Shown in pieces: positions 8,609 to 16,417 of a stretch of DNA of 45,901 bases. The stretch lies in NCBI GenBank assembly GCA_021846045.1, contig JAJZCM010000007.1:1-45901 (forward strand). The letters run 5' to 3'. The position numbers and the translations under genes are program-made. Positions within the stretch are counted from its first letter, which is position 1; each line of letters starts with the position of its first letter. The DNA comes from a bacterium (GTDB lineage Bacteria > Elusimicrobiota > Elusimicrobia > UBA1565 > UBA9628). Under the pieces are notes generated by a model that saw only the letters and a list, made by a program, of their open reading frames with translations, did not search any database and had not been told where the DNA came from.

Positions 8609-9335
8609 TGATTTTCACCCACGTAGAAACTTGTTCCAAAAGTTTTCGCCTGCGCTGAAGAAGAAGATGATCATCGTTAATCTCGATCAGATCGGCTTTT
8701 CCTATTGAACGGGCGACGAGCGCTTTAGAGTCTTCCAAAGAAATTACCTTGTCATTCGTTCCATGAATGATGAGGAGCGCCTTAGGCTTCAGGACAGAGG
8801 CAAAATTATCCAAGGAAAGAGCCGCCCCCAGCGATTCAAGTTCCCGCCACATTTCCTCCGGAGTATAATTTTGGCAGTCCAAAGGAGCCTCTTCAAAAAG
8901 TCCGTCAACAAGCGCGCGCAATGACTTTCCAGAAGGGAATACCGACAAGGGCGCAAAAAGAATGAGGAGTTTTTCCACATAACGACAGCAATGAATGGCG
9001 AGATGCCCTCCCCAACTATGGCCAAAAAGCGAAATCGGCAAGGCATATTCTTTTTTTGCAAATTCCAAGAAATCGCCCATCTTCTCTTGCGACCCTTTAA
9101 AAGAAAACGTCCCCTTGCTTAGGCCAAGCCCGGGATAGTGGGGGATGAGGACGGCATATCCTAAAAGGCACAAGCGCTCCGCCAAATCGTAATTTTTTGT
9201 GCTCCATCCTGGGAATCCATGTAGAAAAACAAATAAGCCTTTGGGAGAATTTGATTCGACGGGAAAGAGTTCAAGGACGTACATTCCTTTGTAATAGTAT
9301 GCCCGCGCATTTAAGAGGTTTGTTGTAGGAATCAT
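8565..9335 (-). CDS. Alpha/beta hydrolase
   Basis: FVFLHGFPGWSTKNYDLAERL, LFGHSWGGHLAIHCC (GxSxGG nucleophile elbow), LIIHGTNDKVIS, NDDHLL. Confidence 0.85.
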   Translation of the reverse strand: MIPTTNLLNARAYYYKGMYVLELFPVESNSPKGLFVFLHGFPGWSTKNYDLAERLCLLGYAVLIPHYPGLGLSKGTFSFKGSQEKMGDFLEFAKKEYALPISLFGHSWGGHLAIHCCRYVEKLLILFAPLSVFPSGKSLRALVDGLFEEAPLDCQNYTPEEMWRELESLGAALSLDNFASVLKPKALLIIHGTNDKVISLEDSKALVARSIGKADLIEINDDHLLLQRRRKLLEQVSTWVKINDSMVKQTPRSCTS

Positions 9336-9461
9336 CGCCCAAATTGGATGCTCTCGAAACGGAACACGGTTTAAAGTAACAAAGCGCTACCGCCTCGATA
9401 AACTAGAACTGAATCGCCCACCGAGCAAATCGTGTATATGAGGACGGCTAAAATTAATGTC

Positions 9462-9578
9462 TTACGTCCCTGCCATTGCCGCCGTAGCCTCTGCTACGAC
9501 AATAGCTACGGCAAAAAGCAACGCCAACACTGGAACGACGCCAAGATAGAGTTTTATGCGATTAATCATTAGTTTCAT
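9462..9578 (-). CDS. Putative 38-aa hydrophobic or signal-peptide-like small protein
   Basis: Not in ORF track. ATG at 9578, translation MKLMINRIKLYLGVVPVLALLFAVAIVVAEATAAMAGT*; preceded by G-rich RBS-like GTAGGGGGGCGTAATG and extended -10-like TGCTATACT. Confidence 0.45.
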   Translation of the reverse strand: MKLMINRIKLYLGVVPVLALLFAVAIVVAEATAAMAGT

Positions 9579-9724
9579 TACGCCCCCCTACTATCAATTA
9601 GTATAGCATGCCTGCATTTGTGTTTTTATAAATAAAGCATTTTCTGATCGTAAGATGAGCCGGAAATAACCGCCCGCGCCAGGCAAGGGCTCTAATTTCA
9701 ATTTTTTAATAAGAGATTTTGTCG

Positions 9725-9910
9725 TCATTTCACAAACCCCTCAATCTCCCGCGCCAAGGCGCGGACCTGTTCGAGCATGAGGCCTAGAAGTTCTTGGGCC
9801 TCTTTGGATGGGGCGTTTTTGAGTAGGGCCGCCGCGCTTTTAAGACTTGCGCATTTCGAGTTGACGGCGTGGATCAAGGTATCGAGATTGGGAGAGGGCG
9901 AAGGGTTCAT
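9725..9910 (-). CDS. 61-aa stand-alone DHp (HisKA-like) helical protein
   Basis: LDTLIHAVNSKCASLKSAAALLKNAPSKEAQELLGLMLEQVRALAREIEGF resembles a two-helix HisKA hairpin with candidate phospho-His in IHAVNSK; no ATPase domain; ATGA overlap with the response regulator. Confidence 0.6.
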   Translation of the reverse strand: MNPSPSPNLDTLIHAVNSKCASLKSAAALLKNAPSKEAQELLGLMLEQVRALAREIEGFVK

Positions 9911-11259
9911 GGCGCCCGTTTTCTGATGTTCGCGCCCGAACGCTTCATGGAATCATAAAGAACTCTCGTTGAGATTTGAAGGGCCTTGACGGTTTTGTTT
10001 CTCCGGTTTCCGTTTTCAATCAGGCTTCTCTGAACCAAGGAGTCGATGAAGGAGTTGAGGGCCTGGTTAAGGCCGTGTCCCAAGGCAAAGCGGTATTGCG
10101 CGTCGGTCGTGAAATCCCGGGCTTTAGTTTCCCCATGCGCGCTTTTAAGCAAGGGCTGAAGGGCCTCGGGCTCTATGATTCCCTTCGTTCCCGCCGACAG
10201 AATATCGACGACTCTTCTAATCTCCCTGACGTTTCCCGGCCAATCATGTCCGAGAAGGGCTTCCCGGGCGCGCGGGGAAAAGACCAGTCGCCGCTTTTCG
10301 CGGTTAAAGAAAGACAGAAGCGGAAGGATATCATCCTTTCGTTGGGACAGCGGTTTTAGGCGAATCGTCAGGCCATGGACGCGCTGAAAGAAATCAAAAC
10401 GCAGGGCCTTGGACTCGACGAGTTCCTGTACATTCTCCAAGGTCGCGCTGATGATTCTAAAGGATGCCCTCTCGGGCTCATCCGAGCCCAGGGGATAAAA
10501 GACGCGTTCCTCAATGGCCTTAAGAAGCTTGGCCTGCATGGCGGGGCTCATGGATCCGATCTCGTCTAAAAAGAGCGTGCCGCCATCGGCCAAGAGGAGT
10601 TTCCCTTTGCGGTCCTCGTCGGCTCCCGTGAAGGCCCCCTTGCGAAAACCGAAGAGCTCCGCTTCCAGGAGTTCATCGTTGTAGGCCGAGCAGTTAATCG
10701 AGATAAATTCTCCCAAGCGGCCGGAATGGTCGTGGATAAGGCGCGCGAGATCGGTTTTTCCCGTTCCGGAGGGTCCTAATATAAGGATAGGGAGTTCCGA
10801 GGGGGCGTAGTGGAGGGCGTTTTCAATGCTTTTCTGGGTTTCCTTGTCCTCGGTGATAAAGCGGTCTTGGAAAATTCTCTCCCGACTCATCCGGTTTCGG
10901 CTGAGGAACCTGGAAAGGACGGCCTGGACATCGGAGCCTTCGTGGCCCTTGACGTAGAAATCTCGGCAACCGAGGGCGTAGGCCTTTTCCACGACGGGAT
11001 CGGAATCATGTCCGGACATGACGACGGAGTAAATCCCCTTAGAGGCCGCGAGAGGAATTAAATCGAGGCCGGCCAGGGGCTGTGATTTCCCCAGATCGAG
11101 ATCGATAAAGCAGAGATCGTGATTTTTTCCCTTTAGCTTGCTCAGGGCCGTCGCCTTGTCCGGGGCGAAGTCCAATTGATGGCCCTGGAGATGGTTTTCC
11201 ATCACCTTGCGGGCCAGGGGATCGTCATCTACGACCAAGACGGAGAGTTTTTGTTCCAT
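9907..11259 (-). CDS. NtrC-family sigma-54-dependent response regulator (REC-AAA-HTH)
   Basis: REC: VLVVDDDPLARKVM...CFIDLDLG; AAA: LGPSGTGKTDLARLIH, FRKGAFTGADEDRKGKLLLADGGTLFLDEIG (GAFTGA loop), WPGNVREIRRVVD; C-terminal Fis-like HTH NKTVKALQISTRVLYDSMKR. Confidence 0.95.
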   Translation of the reverse strand: MEQKLSVLVVDDDPLARKVMENHLQGHQLDFAPDKATALSKLKGKNHDLCFIDLDLGKSQPLAGLDLIPLAASKGIYSVVMSGHDSDPVVEKAYALGCRDFYVKGHEGSDVQAVLSRFLSRNRMSRERIFQDRFITEDKETQKSIENALHYAPSELPILILGPSGTGKTDLARLIHDHSGRLGEFISINCSAYNDELLEAELFGFRKGAFTGADEDRKGKLLLADGGTLFLDEIGSMSPAMQAKLLKAIEERVFYPLGSDEPERASFRIISATLENVQELVESKALRFDFFQRVHGLTIRLKPLSQRKDDILPLLSFFNREKRRLVFSPRAREALLGHDWPGNVREIRRVVDILSAGTKGIIEPEALQPLLKSAHGETKARDFTTDAQYRFALGHGLNQALNSFIDSLVQRSLIENGNRRNKTVKALQISTRVLYDSMKRSGANIRKRAP

Positions 11260-11301
11260 ACTAGAAGGATTCTATCATATAAACATCCCAAAACGCAAAT
11301 A

Positions 11302-11326
11302 ATATTATTACAAAACGATATTATTA
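11302..11326. promoter_or_regulatory. Direct repeat ATATTATTA (11302-11310 and 11318-11326, 16-bp period): candidate activator (UAS) sites
   Basis: Two identical 9-mers in the divergent intergenic region, about 75 and 59 bp 5' of a -24/-12-like element; the first overlaps palindrome AATAATATTATT (11298-11309). Confidence 0.4.
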
Positions 11327-11375
11327 AACTCGCTTCCAAACACGCGCGATCCCCATTCCCGTCGAAAACCAATGT

Positions 11376-11390
11376 TGGCATAAAAATTGA
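11376..11390 (+). promoter_or_regulatory. Candidate sigma-54 -24/-12 promoter, TGGCAT-N5-TTGA
   Basis: TGGCATAAAAATTGA against consensus TGGCAC-N5-TTGC, exact spacing with two mismatches; 28 bp upstream of the radical SAM ATG. Confidence 0.6.
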
Positions 11391-11417
11391 TCTGTTAAAG
11401 GGCAGAGGCCGGAAAAT

Positions 11418-12845
11418 ATGAGCATAGCGATTAAAGAAAAAGAAAGTTTGCTGGAAGGCGCGAGTCTTGTAGCTCCTTCATCGGCCAACCGCGTCTCCCA
11501 TATTCCCTCCCGCTATAACGTAAAAGTTCAGGATGAATCGGGACAGTGGATCGTCTATAACAGCTTTAGCGGAGCGGTCGGGGCAATACCCAAGGAAAAG
11601 GAAGCCGAGATATTGCCCTTATTAGAGGACGGCGGCCAAGGTAGCCTTAGTGGAGAGGCCAAGACCTTAATTGAGCGCGGATTTTTGATTAAACAAGGAA
11701 CCGACGAACTCCGTAGGGTCGCCCTCATGAAACAGCGTCGCCAAAGCGCCAAGGACCTGCATCTCATTTTAATGCCGACGGAAGAGTGCAATTTCCGCTG
11801 CGTCTATTGTTATGAATCTTTCGCGCGCGGGGCAATGAAGCCAGGGGTTCGGCAAGGCGTCAAAAATCTCGCCGCCCGCCTGGTGCCGAAGTTAGAAGCT
11901 ATGGGCGTCAGCTGGTTTGGAGGCGAGCCGCTTCGCGAGATGGGAATTGTCGAGGAGTTGTCCATGAGCCTGATCAACTCCTGTCGGGAACACGGCGTTT
12001 CTTATTCCGCCAACATGACGACCAACGGGTATTATCTTAACGCCGAGAATCTCCGAAAACTATTGGCTTGCGAAGTGAGAAGCTTTCAGATTACCCTGGA
12101 TGGGTGTCCCGAGCAGCATGACGCGATGCGCGTGCTTAAAGGCGGAGGCGCGACGTTTGATAGAATTTGGGGAAATCTCAAGGTGGCAAGACAGATACAG
12201 GAGCGTTTTAGCATTAAAATCCGCGTCAATTTTAATCAACAGACATTAGAGCAGCTGAGCCCCTTCCTTTCGCTTCTCCATTCGGAGCTAAAAGGAGATG
12301 AGCGCTTCAGCCTCTTTTTCCGCCCGGTCGGAAATTGGGGCGGCGCCAACGATGGGAACTTCCAGGTCTGCGATAAAAAGCCGGGCGAGGAATCCACCTT
12401 TGAGGCTTCGCGTACGGCCATTCGCCAAGGATTGCGCTCGGACATGGTTTATCCCTTTTTGCGCCCGCACGGATCCGTTTGTTACGCGGCCAACCCAAAA
12501 TCATTCGTCATTGGAGCGGATGGAACGCTTTATAAATGTACCGTGGCCTTGGAAAATGAGAATAATAAGGTGGGATGCCTTCTGCCTGATGGAACAATGG
12601 ATTTAAATCAAGATCGCTATGCCCTATGGGTTACTTCAGATGATTCGGATGACCCTGTCTGTCAAAGCTGCTTTTTTAGGCCTCCCTGCCAAGGATCGGC
12701 TTGTCCTCTAGTCCGCATCGAGTCAGGCAAGAGGCCTTGTCCGCCGGAAAAAAAGATGATCAAGAAATCTTTGATTACGACCTGGGAGAATTTTAAGGCT
12801 TTCGGTAAACTCGGAGAGGTCGGGACACGGATAAGTCGGGATTAA
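11418..12845 (+). CDS. Radical SAM/SPASM peptide maturase
   Basis: EECNFRCVYCYE (CxxxCxxC); WFGGEPL; SPASM cysteines C-X13-GX4C, CX2CX5CX4C and a final Cys; N-terminal YNVKVQDESGQWIVYNSFSGAVGAI...LIERGFLI as in rSAM RiPP maturases. Confidence 0.92.
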   Translation: MSIAIKEKESLLEGASLVAPSSANRVSHIPSRYNVKVQDESGQWIVYNSFSGAVGAIPKEKEAEILPLLEDGGQGSLSGEAKTLIERGFLIKQGTDELRRVALMKQRRQSAKDLHLILMPTEECNFRCVYCYESFARGAMKPGVRQGVKNLAARLVPKLEAMGVSWFGGEPLREMGIVEELSMSLINSCREHGVSYSANMTTNGYYLNAENLRKLLACEVRSFQITLDGCPEQHDAMRVLKGGGATFDRIWGNLKVARQIQERFSIKIRVNFNQQTLEQLSPFLSLLHSELKGDERFSLFFRPVGNWGGANDGNFQVCDKKPGEESTFEASRTAIRQGLRSDMVYPFLRPHGSVCYAANPKSFVIGADGTLYKCTVALENENNKVGCLLPDGTMDLNQDRYALWVTSDDSDDPVCQSCFFRPPCQGSACPLVRIESGKRPCPPEKKMIKKSLITTWENFKAFGKLGEVGTRISRD

Positions 12846-12862
12846 TCAAAGGAGAATGAACA

Positions 12863-13711
12863 ATGAAAATGAGACGCAAATTAACAGTAGCCGTCATTAC
12901 CATGACTTTGGGACTTGTATTTGCCGAAGCATGGCCGGGGGAGTGGGGAGGTCTAGGAGATGCTTACGCTCAGGCCCAGACGTTGGTTAAAAAAGCGTCT
13001 GTGTCACAGGGGCGTGTGGATTCGAATTTTTCTGGAGACGAATCTCTTCTGCAATCAATGCTCATCGTCCACGGCGATAATGGGAAACTTATTATTAATG
13101 CGGGGGAACCTAAAAAAATCCGATACCAAGTCTCCTACACTCGAAATTCTGGTGATTGGAATTTTTTGAGGAATATATTTAGCAATAGGAAAGGCACTCT
13201 AGGAAAAGAATTTGGCAATACCGTCAAATTTGACAAGGTCCATGAGATGCTTGAAATCCATACAGCAGGCGGTTGGGATTACCAAGCGGAGCTTTGGGCG
13301 CCTCCGTCCGTGCAACTCAATATAACCAATCACAATGGAACCATACGTGTCATACACCATCAGGGAATTGTAATCATATCAGCCAAAAATGGAATCATCA
13401 AGGTAGATGCATCCGAAGGCCCAATAAAAATCAGGGAAGGTAATGGGCAGGTGATGGCTTCCGGCGGCGTTAAAGGGACGGATATACAAATCCATAATGG
13501 TACGGTCTCTGTTAAAAATAGCGGCCCTAAAAGTTTGATAAAAATAAATAATGGAGAGATTCTTTACTCTCCATGGAATATCCCCCATTCATTACGATGT
13601 ATTGAAGCCCATGTTATGCTGGGCTCTATTGACATGTCTCCTCCGTGGTCCGCTTGTTCCCAGTCCACGGTTGATTTGGAAGTCAACAACGGCAGGATTG
13701 TAGTTCAATAA
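12863..13711 (+). CDS. Secreted beta-strand repeat protein (DUF4097/adhesin-like), hypothetical
   Basis: Signal peptide MKMRRKLTVAVITMTLGLVFAEA...AYAQAQ; periodic beta repeats NHNGTIRVIHHQGIVIISAKNGIIKVDASEGPIKIREGNGQV. Confidence 0.65.
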   Translation: MKMRRKLTVAVITMTLGLVFAEAWPGEWGGLGDAYAQAQTLVKKASVSQGRVDSNFSGDESLLQSMLIVHGDNGKLIINAGEPKKIRYQVSYTRNSGDWNFLRNIFSNRKGTLGKEFGNTVKFDKVHEMLEIHTAGGWDYQAELWAPPSVQLNITNHNGTIRVIHHQGIVIISAKNGIIKVDASEGPIKIREGNGQVMASGGVKGTDIQIHNGTVSVKNSGPKSLIKINNGEILYSPWNIPHSLRCIEAHVMLGSIDMSPPWSACSQSTVDLEVNNGRIVVQ

Positions 13712-13769
13712 AATTCTCCAGAATTTCCTAATGGAGTTGTGGAGAAAATAATAATGGAGGGAAAGGAAA

Positions 13770-13856
13770 ATGGTGTGGATTGCAGAGGCTCAAACGAACC
13801 TGGAAAGCATGCTGACAAATGGCGTTTGTACCGGTAATGGAAAATGCGGTCAATAA
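13770..13856 (+). CDS. Candidate RiPP precursor peptide (28 aa), MVWIAEAQTNLESMLTNGVCTGNGKCGQ
   Basis: Not in ORF track. ATG at 13770, TAA 13854-13856; SD-like GGAGG at 13757-13761 (8-nt spacer); sits between maturase/secreted protein and ABC exporter; two Cys in a Gly/Asn-rich C-terminus (C-X5-C). Confidence 0.65.
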   Translation: MVWIAEAQTNLESMLTNGVCTGNGKCGQ

Positions 13857-13871
13857 CGCTGTAATCATTAA

Positions 13872-13895
13872 GGGCGCCCCTTAAATGGGGCGCCC
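13872..13895. terminator. Strong hairpin GGGCGCCCC-TTAAAT-GGGGCGCCC (terminator/attenuator-like)
   Basis: 9-bp perfect GC-rich stem, 6-nt loop, followed by GCCAATTTT; lies between precursor candidate and exporter gene. Confidence 0.7.
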
Positions 13896-13907
13896 GCCAA
13901 TTTTCAA

Positions 13908-14855
13908 ATGACAAATTACCATATAGAAGAGTTGACCTACGCTTATCAAGGCGCCAAGAGCCCGGCAATTAATGGGATTAATCTCTCCATCTCCCAAGGG
14001 GAAATTGTCGCCGTCTTGGGCCCCAACGGCGCGGGAAAAACGACCTTGATCCGTCAAATGTTGGGACTCCTAAAACCAACATCGGGAAAAATCTCGCTTT
14101 TTGGCGAGGATGTAATTAAAAATCCGCGCTACGTCGGCCGATATGTATCGTATCTCTCTCAAGAAGGCCTGGGGCCAGGCTTTGGACATTTGAGGGCTTT
14201 TGAGGCCGCAGCCTTTACCGGGATGCTCCGCGGATTAAGTAAGCAAAAGTCTCAAGAGCAGGCTCAAAATTGGATTGAACGCCTTGGCTTCTCCTCGATA
14301 AAAAATTCTTTAATCAAGAATCTTTCGGGCGGGGAAAAGCGCTTGGTTTCCCTGGCCGCATCTTTTATCGGAGAACGCCCGATTATCGTCATAGATGAGC
14401 CCACTAACGATTTGGACCCGGAAGCCCGAAGGCGGGTTTGGGAGATACTAGGAGAGTTGCGCCAGACTCGCAAGATGACCGTTATCTTGGTGACTCACAA
14501 TATCCTGGAGGCCGATCAGGTTGTGGACAACGTCGCGGTCTTAGAGAAGGGTCGCCTTTTGGCTTATGAAAAAATCCATCTCTTTCGCCGGCGGGTTTCT
14601 GGGTTGCGCATGGAAATTTTCCCCGCCTCCCATGACCCGCGCAGTCTCCCTGAGGAATTGGCGCGCTATGGGGCCGTGGAATATAGCGGCGGGAGCTTGC
14701 GGGTTCTGACTAAAAATGGGAATTCAGAGGTCCTCCTTCGCTTTCTGGAAGAGCAAAGGCAAAAGGGCTTCGTGAGAGAATGGCGCATGAGAACCCCAAA
14801 TCTCGAGGACGCTTATTTTGCGCTCGCCGGAAACGGCGCGAGAGACGACTCATGA
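13908..14855 (+). CDS. ABC transporter ATP-binding protein
   Basis: LGPNGAGKTTLIRQMLG (Walker A), NLSGGEKRLVSLAASFIGERPIIVIDEPTNDLDPEARR (signature and Walker B). Confidence 0.95.
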   Translation: MTNYHIEELTYAYQGAKSPAINGINLSISQGEIVAVLGPNGAGKTTLIRQMLGLLKPTSGKISLFGEDVIKNPRYVGRYVSYLSQEGLGPGFGHLRAFEAAAFTGMLRGLSKQKSQEQAQNWIERLGFSSIKNSLIKNLSGGEKRLVSLAASFIGERPIIVIDEPTNDLDPEARRRVWEILGELRQTRKMTVILVTHNILEADQVVDNVAVLEKGRLLAYEKIHLFRRRVSGLRMEIFPASHDPRSLPEELARYGAVEYSGGSLRVLTKNGNSEVLLRFLEEQRQKGFVREWRMRTPNLEDAYFALAGNGARDDS

Positions 14856-15577
14856 AATTTAAAGTCGTGTTTTTGATGGAACTGGCGAAATTTAGATCGC
14901 AGTGGACTTGGTCAATTCTTTTGTCCTCGCTGTTCCCCTTGAGTTTCCTGTTTTTCCTTAAATCAGCCAGGCCCACCGCGGCCCTCTACGCCGTGTCGGG
15001 AGGACTTATCTTCAGCCTCGTTTTGAACGCCGTCCTCGCGATGAGCCAGGAATTGGCCTACCTTAAGGAAGGGGGCGCCCTGGACTATTACAGGACATTG
15101 TCCGTCAGCGAGATTAATATTCTAGCGGCGATGCTGGCGCGTTCCATCCTTTTTACGCTGCCGTCCTTAATCACAATCGCCGTTTTTAGCTCTTACGCTT
15201 TCGGAATGTTCATTCTTCTCCATCCCTTTTGGTCGCTGATGGTCCTGGGGATGGGCCTCATCAGTTTGTCCGGGCTCGGGACGTGTTTGGGGCTTGGACT
15301 CCCTAATTCAAGAACCGTCAATATCGGCAGTCAGGCGATCTATCTCATCATCGTCTTTTGCTCGCCCGTTTTTGTTTCCCAAGCTGCATTGCTCCCTGGA
15401 TTTAGGCAACTTTCCTATTTATTGCCGACGACCTACCTAGCGGAAGCTTTGAGAACCTCGATGTCTGTCCCCATCCTGACGATGAACAATTTTTATATCC
15501 CGCTTTCCCTTCTCGCTTTATTTTGTCCCGTTTCCATCGCCTTGGCTTACCGCTCAATGAGCCGGATCGGAAAATAA
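14852..15577 (+). CDS. ABC-2 type transporter permease
   Basis: MKFKVVFLMELAKFRSQWTWSILLSSLFPLSFLFFL..., six hydrophobic segments; ATGA overlap with ATPase gene (ORF track start 14780 is an upstream extension). Confidence 0.88.
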   Translation: MKFKVVFLMELAKFRSQWTWSILLSSLFPLSFLFFLKSARPTAALYAVSGGLIFSLVLNAVLAMSQELAYLKEGGALDYYRTLSVSEINILAAMLARSILFTLPSLITIAVFSSYAFGMFILLHPFWSLMVLGMGLISLSGLGTCLGLGLPNSRTVNIGSQAIYLIIVFCSPVFVSQAALLPGFRQLSYLLPTTYLAEALRTSMSVPILTMNNFYIPLSLLALFCPVSIALAYRSMSRIGK

Positions 15578-15589
15578 GATGATGAGCTC

Positions 15590-16417
15590 CTAGGGAACCT
15601 CCAAACTCATGTCGAGGGCTGGGGCGCTGTGAGTGATGCGCCCGATGGAAATGCGGTCGGGGCCCAACTGCGCGAGAGCGCGAACATTTTGAAGATTGAC
15701 GCCTCCGGAAATTTCGATTTGAATTTTCTTTGAGGAAGCGCGAATGAGTAGAATCGCTCCTTTGATTTGATCAGGGTTCATATTATCGAGCAAAATCATG
15801 TCGGGTTTGAGAGTCAGGGCGGCTTGAACACGGCTCATCCGATCGGCTTCTATCTCCACCGGAATTTTGGGATATTTTTTCTTTAAAAGGGCAAGACCGT
15901 TTCTTAAAGAGCCGAATTCCCAATGATTGTCCTTGAGTAAGACCATGTCGTAAAGCCCAAACCTGTGATTTTCCCCTCCCCCGCATTTAACCGCGTATTT
16001 TTCGAGAATTCTCCATCCCGGGAGGGTTTTTCTCGTATCAAAAATTTTGGCCCTAGCGCCGTGGGTTTCCATGACGAATTGACGGGTGAGACTCGCGATG
16101 CCCGATAAATGTTGGAGAAAATTAAGAGCGATTCTTTCCGCCGTCAAGATTTCTCGGGAACCTTTGATTTCAAGAATCTTTTGTCCGGCTTTCGCGGCGC
16201 GCCCATCCGGGACGATGATTCTGATTTTAGAGGCGCGATCAACTTTTTGGAAAACTTGTTTGGCGATTTCGGCGCCGCAAACGACGCCATCGGCTTTTAA
16301 AATGACGCAACCCCGAATTTTCGCGCTCGCCGGGACGAAAAAACGAGTCGTTAAATCGCCGCTTTTTCCCAAGTCTTCCGACAGGGATTGCTCGATGAGC
16401 CACGAGGGAGCTTTCAT
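15590..16417 (-). CDS. nadC: Nicotinate-nucleotide diphosphorylase (carboxylating)
   Basis: EDLGKSGDLTTRFF, FLQHLSGIASLTRQFV, DTRKTLPGWRILEKYAVKCGGGENHRFGLYDMVLLKDNH. Confidence 0.96.
   Translation of the reverse strand: MKAPSWLIEQSLSEDLGKSGDLTTRFFVPASAKIRGCVILKADGVVCGAEIAKQVFQKVDRASKIRIIVPDGRAAKAGQKILEIKGSREILTAERIALNFLQHLSGIASLTRQFVMETHGARAKIFDTRKTLPGWRILEKYAVKCGGGENHRFGLYDMVLLKDNHWEFGSLRNGLALLKKKYPKIPVEIEADRMSRVQAALTLKPDMILLDNMNPDQIKGAILLIRASSKKIQIEISGGVNLQNVRALAQLGPDRISIGRITHSAPALDMSLEVP

Noticed and set aside
13754-13837. Overlapping alternative small ORF MEGKENGVDCRGSNEPGKHADKWRLYR as RiPP precursor
   Set aside because: It has a weaker SD, single Cys and very polar sequence; the frame from 13770 has the better SD and a leader/core-like layout. 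Not fully excluded without comparative data.
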